Program-made: the position numbers and the translations under genes
The notes under the pieces: generated by a model
Databases searched by the model: none
The model's input: only the letters and a program-made list of their open reading frames with translations
What the model was told of the DNA's origin: nothing
DNA from: Micromussa lordhowensis
Lineage: Eukaryota > Cnidaria > Anthozoa > Scleractinia > Lobophylliidae
Assembly: GCA_964020085.1 (NCBI GenBank)
Contig: OZ026603.1
Span: forward strand, 34,479,006-34,543,005
DNA: 64,000 nt
Reading direction: 5' to 3'
Part shown: piece after piece, positions 49,767 to 62,443 of the stretch
Numbering within the stretch: position 1 is the stretch's first letter
Layout: the number at the start of each line of letters is the position of its first letter

Positions 49767-52700
49767 ATTCTAACTAGTATTTCCTTGAAGTGCCAACCTA
49801 GCAGAACATTTTGCTGCAAACCGCGCCTCTTAAAGTGCCCGTGAAGCCGAGCTATGTCAAATTTGCCAAGGGGACCCCCAGCGCGCGTTTTCTGAAATTC
49901 TGCAAAGTTGGGACCAGGGGAAACTACTGCAAAAAGAAGGCCAGAAAAAACACCCTGGCGCCAAAGCCATCATGTCCTAACTAGAATTTCCTTTAAGTGC
50001 CAAACTAGCAGAACATTTTGCTGCAAACCGCGCCTCTTAAAGTGCCCGTGAAGCCGAGCTATGTCAAATTTGCCAAGGGGACCCCCAGCGCGCGTTTTCT
50101 GAAATTCTGCAAAGTTGGGACCAGGGGAAACTACTGCAAAAAGAAGGCCAGAAAAAACACCCTGGCGCCAATGCCATCATGTCCTAACTAGGATTTCCTC
50201 GAAGTGCCAACCTAGCAAAACATTTTGCTGCAAACCGCGCCTCTTAAAGTGCCCGTGAAGCCGAGCTATGTCAAATTTGCCAAGGGGACCCCCAGCGCGC
50301 GTTTTCTGAAATTCTGCAAAGTTGGGACCAGGGGAAACTACTGCAAAAAGAAGGCCAGAAAAAACACCCTGGCGCCAATGCCATCATGTCCTAACTAGCA
50401 TTTCCTTACAGTGCCAACCTAGCAGAACATTTTGCTGCAAACCGCGCCTCTTAAAGTGCCCGTGAAGCCGAGCTATGTCAAATTTGCCAAGGGGACCCCC
50501 AGCGCGCGTTTTCTGAAATTCTGCAAAGTTGGGACCAGGGGAAACTACTGCCAAAAGAAGGCCAGAAAAAACACCCTGGCGCCAATGCCATCATGTGTTA
50601 ACTACCTTTTCCCTCAAGTGCCAACCCAGCAGAACATTTTGCTGCAAACCGCGCCTCTTAAAGTGCCCGTGGAGCCAAGTTATGTCAAATTTGCCAAGGG
50701 GACCCCCAGCGCGCGTTTTCTGAAATTCTGCAAAGTTGGGACCAGGGGAAACTACTGCAAAAAGAAGGCCAGAAAAAACACCCTGGCGCCAATGCCATCA
50801 TGTCCTAACTAGGATTTCCTTGAAGCGCCAACCTAGCAAAACATTTTGCTGCAAACCGCGCCCCTTAAAGTGCCCGTGAAGCCGAGCTATGTCAAATTTG
50901 CCAAGGGGACCCCCAGCGCGCGTTTTCTGAAAGTCTGCAAAGTTGGGACCAGGGGAAACTACTGCAAAAAGAAGGCCAGAATAAACACCCTGGCGCCAAT
51001 GCCATCATGTCCTAAGTAGCATTTCCTTAAAGTGCCAACCTAGCAGAACATTTTGCTGCAAACCGCGCCTCTTAAAGTGCCCGTGAAGCCGAGCTATGTC
51101 AAATTTGCCAAGGGGACCCCCAGTGCGCGTTTTCTGAAATTCTGCAAAGTTGGGACCAGGGGAAACTACTGCAAAAAGAAGGCCAGAAAAAACACCCTGG
51201 CGCCAATGCCATCATGTCCTAACTTAAATTTCCTTGAAGTGCCAACCTAGCAGAACATTTTGCTGCAAACCGCGCCTCTTAAGGTGCCCGTGAAGCCGAG
51301 CTATGTCAAATTTGCCAAGGGGACCCCCAGTGCGCGTTTTCTGAAATTCTGCAAAGTTGGGACCAGGGGAAACTACTGCAAAAAGAAGGCCAGAAAAAAC
51401 ACCCTGACGCCAATGCCATCATGTCCTAACTTAAATTTCCTTGAAGTGCCAACCTAGCAGAACATTTTGCTGCAAACCGCGCCTCTTAAAGTGCCCGTGA
51501 AGCCGAGCTATGTCAAATTAGCCAAGGGGACCCCCAGCGCGCGTTTTCTGAAATTCTGCAAAGTTGGGACCAGGGGAAACTACTGCAAAAAGAAGGCCAG
51601 AAAAAACACCCTGGCGCCAATGCCATCATGTCTTAACTACAATTTCCTTGAAGTGCCAACCTAGCAGAACATTTTGCTGCAAACCGCGCCTCTTAAAGTG
51701 CCCGTGGAGCCAAGTTATGTCAAATTTGCCAAGGGGACCCCCAGCGCGCGTTTTCTGAAATTCTGCAAAGTTGGGACCAGGGGAAACTACTGCAAAAAGA
51801 AGGCCAGAAAAAAACACCCTGGCGCCAATGCCATCATGTCCTAACTAGGCTTTCCTTGAAGTGCCAACCTAGCAAAACATTTTGCTGCAAACCGCGCCCC
51901 TTAAAGTGCCCGTGAAGCCGAGCTATGTCAAATTTGCCAAGGGGACCCCCAGCGCGCGTTTTCTGAAATTCTGCAAAGTTGGGACCAGGGGAAACTACTG
52001 CAAAAAGAAGGCCAGAAAAAACACCCTGGCGCCAATGCCATCATGTCCTAACTAGGATTTCCTTCAAGTGCCAACCTAGCAGAACATTTTGCTGCAAACC
52101 GCGCCTCTTAAAAAGCCCGTGAAGCCGAGCTATGTCAAATTTGCCAAGGGGACCCCCAGTGCGCGTTTTCTGAAATTCTGCAAAGTTGGGACCAGGGGAA
52201 ACTACTGCAAAAAGAAGGCCAAAAAAAACACCCTGGCGCCAATGCCATCATGTTTTATCTACGATTTCCTTCAAGTGCCAACCTAGCAGAACATTTTGCT
52301 GCAAACCGCGCCTCTGAAAGTGCCCGTGGAGCCGAGTTATGTCAAATTTGCCAAGGGGACCCCCAGCGCGCGTTTTCTGAAATTCTGCAAAGTTGGGACC
52401 AGGGGAAACTACTGCAAAAAGAAGGCCAAAAAAAACACCCTGGCGCCAATGCCATCATGTCCTAACTAAAATTTCCTTGAAGAGCCAATCTCGCAGAACA
52501 TTTTGCTGCAAACCGCGCCTCTTAAAGTGCCCGTGAAGCCGAGCTATGTCAAATTTGCCAAGGGGACCCCCAGCGCGCGTTTTCTGAAATTCTGCAAAGT
52601 TGGGACCAGGGGAAAGTACTGCAAAAAGAAGGCCAGAAAAAACACCCTGGCGCCAATGCCATCATGTCCTAACTAGGATTTTCTCGAAGTGCAAACCTAG

Positions 52701-54114
52701 CAAAACATTTTGCTGCAAACCGCGCCTCTTAAAGTGCCCGTGAAGCCGAGCTATGTCAAATTTGCCAAGGGGACCCCCAGCGCGCGTTTTCTGAAATTCT
52801 GCAAAGTTGGGACCAGGGGAAACTACTGCCAAAAGAAGGCCAGAAAAAACACCCTGGCGCCAATGCCATCATGTCTTAACTACCTTTTCCCTCAAGTGCC
52901 AACCCAGCAGAACATTTTGCTGCAAACCGCGCCTCTTAAAGTGCCCGTGGAGCCAAGTTATGTCAAATTTGCCAAGGGGACCCCCAGCGCGCGTTTTCTG
53001 AAATTCTGCAAAGTTGGGACCAGGGGAAACTACTGCAAAAAGAAGGCCAGAAAAAACACCCTGGCGCCAATGCCATCATGTCGTAATTAAGATTTCCTTC
53101 AAGTGCCAACCTAGCAGAACATTTTGCTGCAAACCGCGCCTCTTAAAGTGCCCGTGAAGCCGAGCTATATCAAATTTGCCAAGGGGACCCCCAGTGCGCG
53201 TTTTCTGAAATTCTGCAAAGTTGGGACCAGGGGAAACTACTGCAAAAAGAAGGCCAGAAAAAACACCCTGGCGCCAATGCCATCATGTCCTAACTACGAT
53301 TTCCTTGAAGTGCCAACCTAGCAGAACATTTTGCTGCAAACCGCGCATCTTAAAGTGCCCGTGAAGCCGAGCTATGTCAAATTTGCCAAGGGGACCCCCA
53401 GTGCGCGTTTTCTGAAATTCTGCAAAGTTGGGACCAGGGGAAACTACTGCAAAAAGAAGGCCAGAAAAAACACCCTGGCGCCAATGCCATCATGTCCTAA
53501 CTTAAATTTCCTTGAAGTGCCAACCTAGCAGAACATTTTGCTGCAAACCGCGCCTCTTAAAGTGCCCGGGAAGCCGAGCTATGTCAAATTTGCCAAGGGG
53601 ACCCCCAGCGCGCGTTTTCTGAAATTCTGCAAAGTTGGGACCAGGGGAAACTACTGCAAAAAGAAGGCCAGAAAAAACACCCTGGCGCCAATGCCATCAT
53701 GTCTTAACTACGATTTCCTTCAAGTGCCAACCTAGCAGAACATTTTGCTGCAAACCGCGCCTCTGAAAGTGCCCGTGGAGCCGAGTTATGTCAAATTTGC
53801 CAAGGGGACCCCCAGCGCGCGTTTACTGAAATTCTGCAAAGTTGGGACCAGGGGAAACTACTGCAAAAAGAAGGCCAAAAAAAACACCCTGGCGCCAATG
53901 CCATCATGTCCTAACTAAAATTTCCTTGAAGAGCCAATCTCGCAGAACATTTTGCTGCAAACCGCGCCTCTTAAAGTGCCCGTGAAGCCGAGCTATGTCA
54001 AATTTGCCAAGGGGACCCCCAGTGCGCGTTTTTTGAAATTCTGCAAAGTTGGGACCAGGGGAAACTACTGCAAAAAGAGGGCCAGAAAAAACACCCTGGC
54101 GCCAATGCCATCAT
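49767..54114 (+). repeat. Mosaic satellite segment with dispersed relatives at 58-60 kb
   Basis: Monomers here lack a close tandem partner, but long runs match further right. About 50920-52200 matches 57960-59240 at offset 7039 (agaataaacacc 50979/58018, caaattagcc ~51516/58555, gtggagccaagtt 51705/58744). About 53330-54320 matches 59335-60320 at offset 6004 (gcgcatct, cccgggaagcc, cctctgaaag, ccaatctcgca). The 1035 bp difference equals five monomers. No gene is present. Confidence 0.8.
50432..50812 (+). repeat. Dimer subfamily X-Y, first of five copies
   Basis: Monomer X has ctgccaaaagaagg and aactacctttt with ccctcaag, then caacccagcag. Monomer Y has gtggagccaagttatg. The pair recurs at 52710, 54366, 55401 and 57057. 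Later copies read ccttttt followed by cctcaag. In X, both usual TAG stops in one forward frame are changed (aactac and acccag), so the frame runs through two monomers for 126 residues. The five copies look like amplification of one dimer. I see no start signal or codon pattern arguing for a protein. Confidence 0.85.
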
Positions 54115-55149
54115 GTCCTAACTACGATTTCCTTGAAGTGCCAACCTAGCAGAACATTTTGCTGCAAACCGCGCCTCTTAAAGTGCCCGTGAAGCCGAGC
54201 TATGTCAAATTTGCCAAGGGGACCCCCAGCGCGCGTTTTCTGAAATTCTGCAAAGTTGGGACCAGGGGAAAGTACTGCAAAAAGAAGGCCAGAAAAAACA
54301 CCCTGGCGCCAATGCCATCATGTCCTAACTACAATTTTCTCGAAGTGCCAACCTAGCAAAACATTTTGCTGCAAACCGCGCCTCTTAAAGTGCCCGTGAA
54401 GCCGAGCTATGTCAAATTTTCCAAGGGGACCCCCAGCGCGCGTTTTCTGAAATTCTGCAAAGTTGGGACCAGGGGAAACTACTGCCAAAAGAAGGCCAGA
54501 AAAAACACCCTGGCGCCAATGCCATCATGTCTTAACTACCTTTTTCCTCAAGTGCCAACCCAGCAGAACATTTTGCTGCAAACCGCGCCTCTTAAAGTGC
54601 CCGTGGAGCCAAGTTATGTCAAATTTGCCAAGGGGACCCCCAGCGCGCGTTTTCTGAAATTCTGCAAAGTTGGGACCAGGGGAAACTACTGCAAAAAGAA
54701 GGCCAGAAAAAACACCCTGGCGCCAATGCCATCATGTTCTAACTAGGATTTCCTTGAAGCGCCAACCTAGCAAAACATTTTGCTGCAAACCGCGCCCCTT
54801 AAAGTGCCCGTGAAGCCGAGCTATGTCAAATTTGCCAAGGGGACCCCCAGCGCGCGTTTTCTGAAAGTCTGCAAAGTTGGGACCAGGGGAAACTACTGCA
54901 AAAAGAAAGCCAGAAAAAACACTCTGGCGCCAATGCCATCATGTCCTAACTAGGCTTTCCTTGAAGTGCCAACCTAGCAGAACATTTTGCTGCAAACCGC
55001 GCCTCTTAAAGTGCCCGTGAAGCCGAGCTATGTCAAATTTGCCAAGGGGACCCCCAGCGCGCGTTTTCTGAAATTCTGCAAAGTTGGGACCAGGGGAAAC
55101 TACTGCAAAAAGAAGGCCAGAAAAAACACCCTGGCGCCAATGCCATCAT
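54115..55149 (+). repeat. 5-mer block, copy 1 (offset 1035)
   Basis: Order: aactacgat, ggggaaagtactgc with aactacaattttctcg, the X-Y dimer with aaattttccaagg, then a monomer with gaagcgcc, gcgccccttaaag and gaaagtctgc. The same order follows 1035 bp later. This copy ends with aagaaagcc and cactctgg. Confidence 0.87.
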
Positions 55150-56184
55150 GTCCTAACTACGATTTCCTTGAAGTGCCAACCTAGCAGAACATTTTGCTGC
55201 AAACCGCGCCTCTTAAAGTGCCCGTGAAGCCGAGCTATGTCAAATTTGCCAAGGGGACCCCCAGCGCGCGTTTTCTGAAATTCTGCAAAGTTGGGACCAG
55301 GGGAAAGTACTGCAAAAAGAAGGCCAGAAAAAACACCCTGGCGCCAATGCCATCATGTCCTAACTACAATTTTCTCGAAGTGCCAACCTAGCAAAACATT
55401 TTGCTGCAAACCGCGCCTCTTAAAGTGCCCGTGAAGCCGAGCTATGTCAAATTTTCCAAGGGGACCCCCAGCGCGCGTTTTCTGAAATTCTGCAAAGTTG
55501 GGACCAGGGGAAACTACTGCCAAAAGAAGGCCAGAAAAAACACCCTGGCGCCAATGCCATCATGTCTTAACTACCTTTTTCCTCAAGTGCCAACCCAGCA
55601 GAACATTTTGCTGCAAACCGCGCCTCTTAAAGTGCCCGTGGAGCCAAGTTATGTCAAATTTGCCAAGGGGACCCCCAGCGCGCGTTTTCTGAAATTCTGC
55701 AAAGTTGGGACCAGGGGAAACTACTGCAAAAAGAAGGCCAGAAAAAACACCCTGGCGCCAATGCCATCATGTTCTAACTAGGATTTCCTTGAAGCGCCAA
55801 CCTAGCAAAACATTTTGCTGCAAACCGCGCCCCTTAAAGTGCCCGTGAAGCCGAGCTATGTCAAATTTGCCAAGGGGACCCCCAGCGCGCGTTTTCTGAA
55901 AGTCTGCAAAGTTGGGACCAGGGGAAACTACTGCAAAAAGAAGGCCAGAAAAAACACCCTGGCGCCAATGCCATCATGTCCTAACTAAAATTTCCTTGAA
56001 GTGCCAACCTAGCAGAACATTTTGCTGCAAACCGCGCCTCTTAAAGTGCCCGTGAAGCCGAGCTATGTCAAATTTGCCAAGGGGACCCCCAGTGCGCGTT
56101 TTCTGAAATTCTGCAAAGTTGGGACCAGGGGAAACTACTGCAAAAAGAAGGCCAGAAAAAACACCCTGGCGCCAATGCCATCAT
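55150..56184 (+). repeat. 5-mer block, copy 2 (offset 1035)
   Basis: Adjacent copy, nearly identical to about 55930, but with the ordinary gaaggcc and caccctgg where copy one has aagaaagcc and cactctgg. It overlaps the first copy of the 1656 bp block. Confidence 0.85.
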
Positions 56185-57012
56185 GTCCTAACTTAAATTT
56201 CCTTGAAGTGCCAACCTAGCAGAACATTTTGCTGCAAACCGCGCCTCTTAAAGTGCCCGTGAAGCCGAGCTATGTCAAATTTGCCAAGGGGACCCCCAGC
56301 GCGCGTTTTCTGAAAGTCTGCAAAGTTGGGACCAGGGGAAACTACTGCAAAAAGAAGGCCAGAATAAACACCCTGGCGCCAATGCCATCATGTCCTAAGT
56401 AGGATTTCCTTAAAGTGCCAACCTAGTAGAACATTTTGCTGCAAACCGCGCCTCTTAAAATGCCCGTGAAGCCGAGCTATGTCAAATTTGCTAAGGGGAC
56501 CCCCAGTGCGCGTTTTCTGAAATTCTGCAAAGTTGTGACCAGGGGAAACTACTGCAAAAAGAAGGCCAGGAAAAACACCCTGGCGCCAATGTCATCATGT
56601 CCTAACTAAAATTTCCTTGAAGTGCCAACCTAGCAGAACATTTTGCTGCAAACCGCGCCTCTTAAGGTGCCCGTGAAGCCGAGCTATGTCAAATTTGCCA
56701 AGGGGACCCCCAGTGCGCGTTTTCTGAAATTCTGCAAAGTTGGGACCAGGGGAAACTACTGCAAAAAGAAGGCCAGAAAAAACACCCTGACGCCAATGCC
56801 ATCATGTCCTAACTTAAATTTCCTTGAAGTGCCAACCTAGCAGAACATTTTGCTGCAAACCGCGCCTCTTAAAGTGCCCGTGAAGCCGAGCTATGTCAAA
56901 TTAGCCAAGGGGACCCCCAGCGCGCGTTTTCTGAAATTCTGCAAAGTTGGGACCAGGGGAAAGTACTGCAAAAAGAAGGCCAGAAAAAACACCCTGGCGC
57001 CAATGCCATCAT
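55357..57012 (+). repeat. 8-mer block, copy 1 (offset 1656)
   Basis: Markers with partners at 1656 bp: aattttctcg, the X-Y dimer (55401/57057), gcgccccttaaag, aacttaaattt, agaataaacacc (56362/58018), cctaagtag, cctagtagaac (~56423/58079), gttgtgacc, cttaaggtgccc, ccctgacgcc (~56788/58444) and caaattagcc (~56899/58555). Confidence 0.9.
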
Positions 57013-58668
57013 GTCCTAACTAGAATTTTCTCGAAGTGCCAACCTAGCAAAACATTTTGCTGCAAACCGCGCCTCTTAAAGTGCCCGTGAAGCCGAGCTA
57101 TGTCAAATTTGCCAAGGGGACCCCCAGCGCGCGTTTTCTGAAATTCTGCAAAGTTGGGACCAGGGGAAACTACTGCCAAAAGAAGGCCAGAAAAAACACC
57201 CTGGCGCCAATGCCATCATGTCTTAACTACCTTTTTCCTCAAGTGCCAACCCAGCAGAACATTTTGCTGCAAACCGCGCCTCTTAAAGTGCCCGTGGAGC
57301 CAAGTTATGTCAAATTTGCCAAGGGGACCCCCAGCGCGCGTTTTCTGAAATTCTGCAAAGTTGGGACCAGGGGAAACTACTGCAAAAAGAAGGCCAGAAA
57401 AAACACCCTGGCGCCAATGCCATCATGTTCTAACTAGGATTTCCTTGAAGCGCCAACCTAGCAAAACATTTTGCTGCAAACCGCGCCCCTTAAAGTGCCC
57501 GTGAAGCCGAGCTATGTCAAATTTGCCAAGGGGACCCCCAGCGCGCGTTTTCTGAAAGTCTGCAAAGTTGGGACCAGGGGAAACTACTGCAAAAAGAAAG
57601 CCAGAAAAAACACTCTGGCGCCAATGCCATCATGTCCTAACTAAAATTTCCTTGAAGTGCCAACCTAGCAGAACATTTTGCTGCAAACCGCGCCTCTTAA
57701 AGTGCCCGTGAAGCCGAGCTATGTCAAATTTGCCAAGGGGACCCCCAGTGCGCGTTTTCTGAAATTCTGCAAAGTTGGGACCAGGGGAAACTACTGCAAA
57801 AAGAAGGCCAGAAAAAACACCCTGGCGCCAATGCCATCATGTACTAACTTAAATTTCCTTGAAGTGCCAACCTAGCAGAACATTTTGCTGCAAACCGCGC
57901 CTCTTAAAGTGCCCGTGAAGCCGAGCTATGTCAAATTTGCCAAGGGGACCCCCAGCGCGCGTTTTCTGAAAGTCTGCAAAGTTGGGACCAGGGGAAACTA
58001 CTGCAAAAAGAAGGCCAGAATAAACACCCTGGCGCCAATGCCATCATGTCCTAAGTAGAATTTCCTTAAAGTGCCAACCTAGTAGAACATTTTGCTGCAA
58101 ACCGCGCCTCTTAAAATGCCCGTGAAGGCGAGCTATGTCAAATTTGCCAAGGGGACCCCCAGTGCGCGTTTTCTGAAATTCTGCAAAGTTGTGACCAGGG
58201 GAAACTACTGCAAAAAGAAGGCCAGGAAAAACACCCTGGCGCCAATGCCATCATGTCCTAACTAAAATTTCCTTGAAGTGCCAACCTAGCAGAACATTTT
58301 GCTGCAAACCGCGCCTCTTAAGGTGCCCGTGAAGCCGAGCTATGTCAAATTTGCCAAGGGGACCCCCAGTGCGCGTTTTCTGAAATTCTGCAAAGTTGGG
58401 ACCAGGGGAAACTACTGCAAAAAGAAGGCCAGAAAAAACACCCTGACGCCAATGCCATCATGTCCTAACTTAAATTTCCTTAAAGTGCCAACCTAGCAGA
58501 ACATTTTGCTGCAAACCGCGCCTCTTAAAGTGCCCGTGAAGCCGAGCTATGTCAAATTAGCCAAGGGGACCCCCAGCGCGCGTTTTCTGAAATTCTGCAA
58601 AGTTGGGACCAGGGGAAACTACTGCAAAAAGAAGGCCAGAAAAAACACCCTGGCGCCAATGCCATCAT
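57013..58668 (+). repeat. 8-mer block, copy 2 (offset 1656)
   Basis: Adjacent copy of 55357-57012, with small differences (gtactaactt, gtgaaggcgagc). Its third monomer carries aagaaagcc and cactctgg (~57597), found at 54905 but not at the equivalent place in copy one (~55941). Confidence 0.9.
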
Positions 58669-59956
58669 GTCTTAACTACAATTTCCTTGAAGTGCCAACC
58701 TAGCAGAACATTTTGCTGCAAACCGCGCCTCTTAAAGTGCCCGTGGAGCCAAGTTATGTCAAATTTGCCAAGGGGACCCCCAGCGCGCGTTTTCTGAAAT
58801 TCTGCAAAGTTGGGACCAGGGGAAACTACTGCAAAAAGAAGGCCAGAAAAAAACACCCTGGCGCCAATGCCATCATGTCCTAACTAGGCTTTCCTTGAAG
58901 TGCCAACCTAGCAAAACATTTTGCTGCAAACCGCGCCCCTTAAAGTGCCCGTGAAGCCGAGCTATGTCAAATTTGCCAAGGGGACCCCCAGCGCGCGTTT
59001 TCTGAAATTCTGCAAAGTTGGGACCAGGGGAAACTACTGCAAAAAGAAGGCCAGAAAAAACACCCTGGCGCCAATGCCATCATGTCCTAACTAGGATTTC
59101 CTTCAAGTTCCAACCTAGGAGAACATTTTGCTGCAAACCGCGCCTCTTAAAGTGCCCGTGAAGCCGAGCTATGTCAAATTTGCCAAGGGGACCCCCAGTG
59201 CGCGTTTTCTGAAATTCTGCAAAGTTGGCACCAGGGAAAACTACTGCAAAAAGAAGGCCAGAAAAAACACCCTGGCGCCAATGCCATCATGTCCTAACTA
59301 GGATTTCCTTGAAGTGCCAACCTAGCAGAACATTTTGCTGCAAACCGCGCATCTTAAAGTGCCCGTGAAGCCGAGCTATGTCAAATTTGCCAAGGGGACC
59401 CCCAGTGCGCGTTTTCTGAAATTCTGCAAAGTTGGGACCAGGGGAAACTACTGCAAAAAGAAGGCCAGAAAAAACACCCTGGCGCCAATGCCATCATGTC
59501 CTAACTTAAATTTCCTCAAAGTGCCAACCTAGCAGAACAATTTTCTGCAAACCGCGCCTCTTAAAGTGCCCGGGAAGCCGAGCTATGTCAAATTTGCCAA
59601 GGGGACCCCCAGCGCGCGTTTTCTGAAATTCTGCAAAGTTGGGACCAGGGGAAACTACTGCCAAAAGAAGGCCAGAAAAAACACCCTGGCGCCAATGCCA
59701 TCATGTCTTAACTACGATTTCCTTCAAGTGCCAACCTAGCAGAACATTTTGCTGCAAACCGCGCCTCTGAAAGTGCCCGTGGAGCCGAGTTATGTCAAAT
59801 TTGCCAAGGGGACCCCCAGCGCGCGTTTTCTGAAATTCTGCAAAGTTGGGACCAGGGGAAACTACTGCAAAAAGAAGGCCAAAAAAAACACCCTGGCGCC
59901 AATGCCATCATGTCCTAACTAGGATTTCCTTGAAGAGCCAATCTCGCAAAACATTT
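58669..59956 (+). repeat. Satellite monomers, relatives of 51.6-54 kb
   Basis: Continues the offset-7039 match (gtcttaactacaat, gtggagccaagttatg, aactaggctttcc, gcgccccttaaag), then from ~59335 the offset-6004 match. Private changes: caagttccaacctaggag (~59107), gttggcaccaggg (~59227), acaattttctgc (~59538). One isolated ctgccaaaagaagg (~59660) occurs without the rest of the X marker set. Confidence 0.8.
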
Positions 59957-62443
59957 TGCTGCAAACCGCGCCTCTTAAAGTGCCCGTGAAGCCGAGCTAT
60001 GTCAAATTTGCCAAGGGGACCCCCAGTGCGCGTTTTTTGAAATTCTGCAAAGTTGGGACCAGGGGAAACTACTGCAAAAAAAAGGCCAGAAAAAACACCC
60101 TGGCGCCAATGCCATCATGTCCTAACTACGATTTCCTTGAAGTGCCAACCTAGCAGAACATTTTGCTGCAAACCGCGCCTCTTAAAGTGCCCGTGAAGCC
60201 GAGCTATGTCAAATTTGCCAAGGGGACCCCCAGCGCGCGTTTTCTGAAATTCTGCAAAGTTGGGACCAGGGGAAAGTACTGCAAAAAGAAGGCCAGAAAA
60301 AACACCCTGGCGCCAATGCCATCATGTTCTAACTAAAATTTCCTTCAAGTGCCAACCTAGCAGAACATTTTGCTGCAAACCGCGCCTCTTAAAGTGCCCG
60401 TGAAGCCGAGTTATGTGAAATTTGCCAAGGGGACCCCCAGCGCGCGTTTTCTGAAATTCTGCAAAGTTGGGACCAGGGGAAACTACTGCAAAAAGAAGGC
60501 CATAAAAAACACCCTGGCGCCAATGCCATCATGTCCTAACTAAAATTTCCTTGAAGTGCCAACCTAGCAGAACATTTTGCTGCAAACCGCCTCTCTTAAA
60601 GTGCCCGTGAAGCCGAGCTATGTCAAATTTGCCAAGGGGACCCCCAGCGCGCGTTTTCTGAAATTCTGCAAAGTTGGGACCAGGGAAAACTACTGCAAAA
60701 AGAAGGCCAGAAAAAAACACCCTGGCGCCAATGCCATCATGTTTTAACTAACATTTCCTTCAAGTGCCAACCTAGCAGAACATTTTGCTGCAAACCGCGC
60801 CTCTTAAAGTGCCCGTGAAGCCGAGCTATGTCAAATTTGCCAAGGGGACCCCCAGCGCGCGTTTTCTGAAATTCTGCAAAGTTGGGACCAGGGGAAACTA
60901 CTGCAAAAAGAAGGCCAGAAAAAACACCCTGGCGCCAATGCCATCATGTCCTAACAAGGATTTCCTTGAAGTGCCAACCTAGCAGAACATTTTGCTGCAA
61001 ACCGCGCCTCTTAAAGTGCCCGTGAAGCCGAGCTATGTCAAATTTGCCAAGGGGACCCCCAGCGCGCGTTTTCTGAAATTCTGCAAAGTTGGGACCAGGG
61101 GAAACTACTGCAAAAAGAAGGCCAGAAGAAAAAAACACTGGCGCCAATGCCATTATGTCCTAACTAGGATTTCCTTAAAGTGCCAACCTAGCAGAACATT
61201 TTGCTGCAAACCGCGCCTCTTAAAGTGCCCGTGAAGCGGAGCTATGTCAAATTTGCCAAGGGGACCCCCAGCGCGCGTTTTCTGAAATTCTGCAAAGTTG
61301 GGACCAGGGGAAACTACTGCAAAAAGAAGGCCAGAAAAAACACCCTGGCGCCAATGCCATCATGTCCTAACTAACATTTTCTTGAAGTGCCAACCTAGCA
61401 GAACATTTTGCTGCAAACCGCGCCTCTTAAAGTTCCCGTGAAGCCGAGCTATGTCAAATTTGCCAAGGGGACCCCCAGCGCGCGTTTTCTGAAATTCTGC
61501 AAAGTTGGGACCAGGGGAAACTACTGCAAAAAGAAGGCCAGAAAAAACACTTTGGCGCCAATGCCATCATGTCCTAACTAGGATTTCCTTAAAGTGCCAA
61601 CCTAGCAGAACATTTTGCTGCAAACCGCGCCTCTTAAAGTGCCCGTGAAGCCGAGCTATGTCAAATTTGCCAAGGGGACACCCAGCGTGCGTTTTCTGAA
61701 ATTCTGCAAAGTTGGGACCAGGGGAAACTACTGCAAAAAGAAGGCCAGAAAAAACACCCTGGCGCCAATGCCATCATGTCCTAACTAGATTTTCCTTGAA
61801 GTTATAACCTAGCAGAACATTTTGCTGCAAACCGCGCCTCTTAAAGTGCCCGTGAAGCCGAGCTATGTCAAATTTGCCAAGGGGACCCCCAGCGCGCGTT
61901 TTCTGAAATTCTGCAAAGTTGGGACCAGGGGAAACTACTGCAAAAAGAAGGCCAGAAAAAACACCCTGGCGCCAATGCCATCATGTCCTAACTAGGATTT
62001 CCTTGAAGTGCCAACCTAGCAAAACCTTTTGCTGCAAACCGCGCCTCTTAAAGTGCCCCTGAAGCCGAGCTATGTCAAATTTGCCAAGGCGACCCCCAGC
62101 GCGCGTTTTCTGAAATTCTGCAAAGTTGGGACCAGGGGAAACTACTGCAAAAAGAAGGCCAGAAAAAACACCCTGGCTCCAATGCCATCATGTCCTAACT
62201 AGGATTTCCTTAAAGTGCCAACCTAGCAGAACATTTTGCTGCAAACCGCGCTTCTTAAAGTGCCCGTGAAGCCGAGCTATGTTAAATTTGCCAAGGGGAC
62301 CCCCAGCGCGCTTTTTCTGAAATTCTGCAAAGTTGGGACCAGGGGAAACTACTGCAAAAAGAAGGCCAGAAAAAACACCCTGGCGCCAATGCCATCATGT
62401 TCTAACTAGGATTTCCTTGAAGTACCAACCTAGCAGAATATTT
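59957..62443 (+). repeat. 12-mer block, copy 1 (offset 2487)
   Basis: Markers with partners at 2487 bp: cagtgcgcgttttttg (~60024/62511), ggggaaagtactgc, gttatgtgaaattt, ggccataaaaaac, caaaccgcctctc, gttttaactaac, cctaacaagg, the inserted-A variant gccagaagaaaaaaacac, gaagcggagc and aagttcccgtg. The length is 3 bp over 12 monomers, from A-run additions. Confidence 0.9.

Noticed and set aside
50432..53090. An 11-mer higher-order block from the 2278 bp spacing of the first two X-Y dimers
   Set aside because: Only the dimer itself is shared; the monomers on both sides differ, so this is a dispersed dimer rather than a duplicated 11-mer block.
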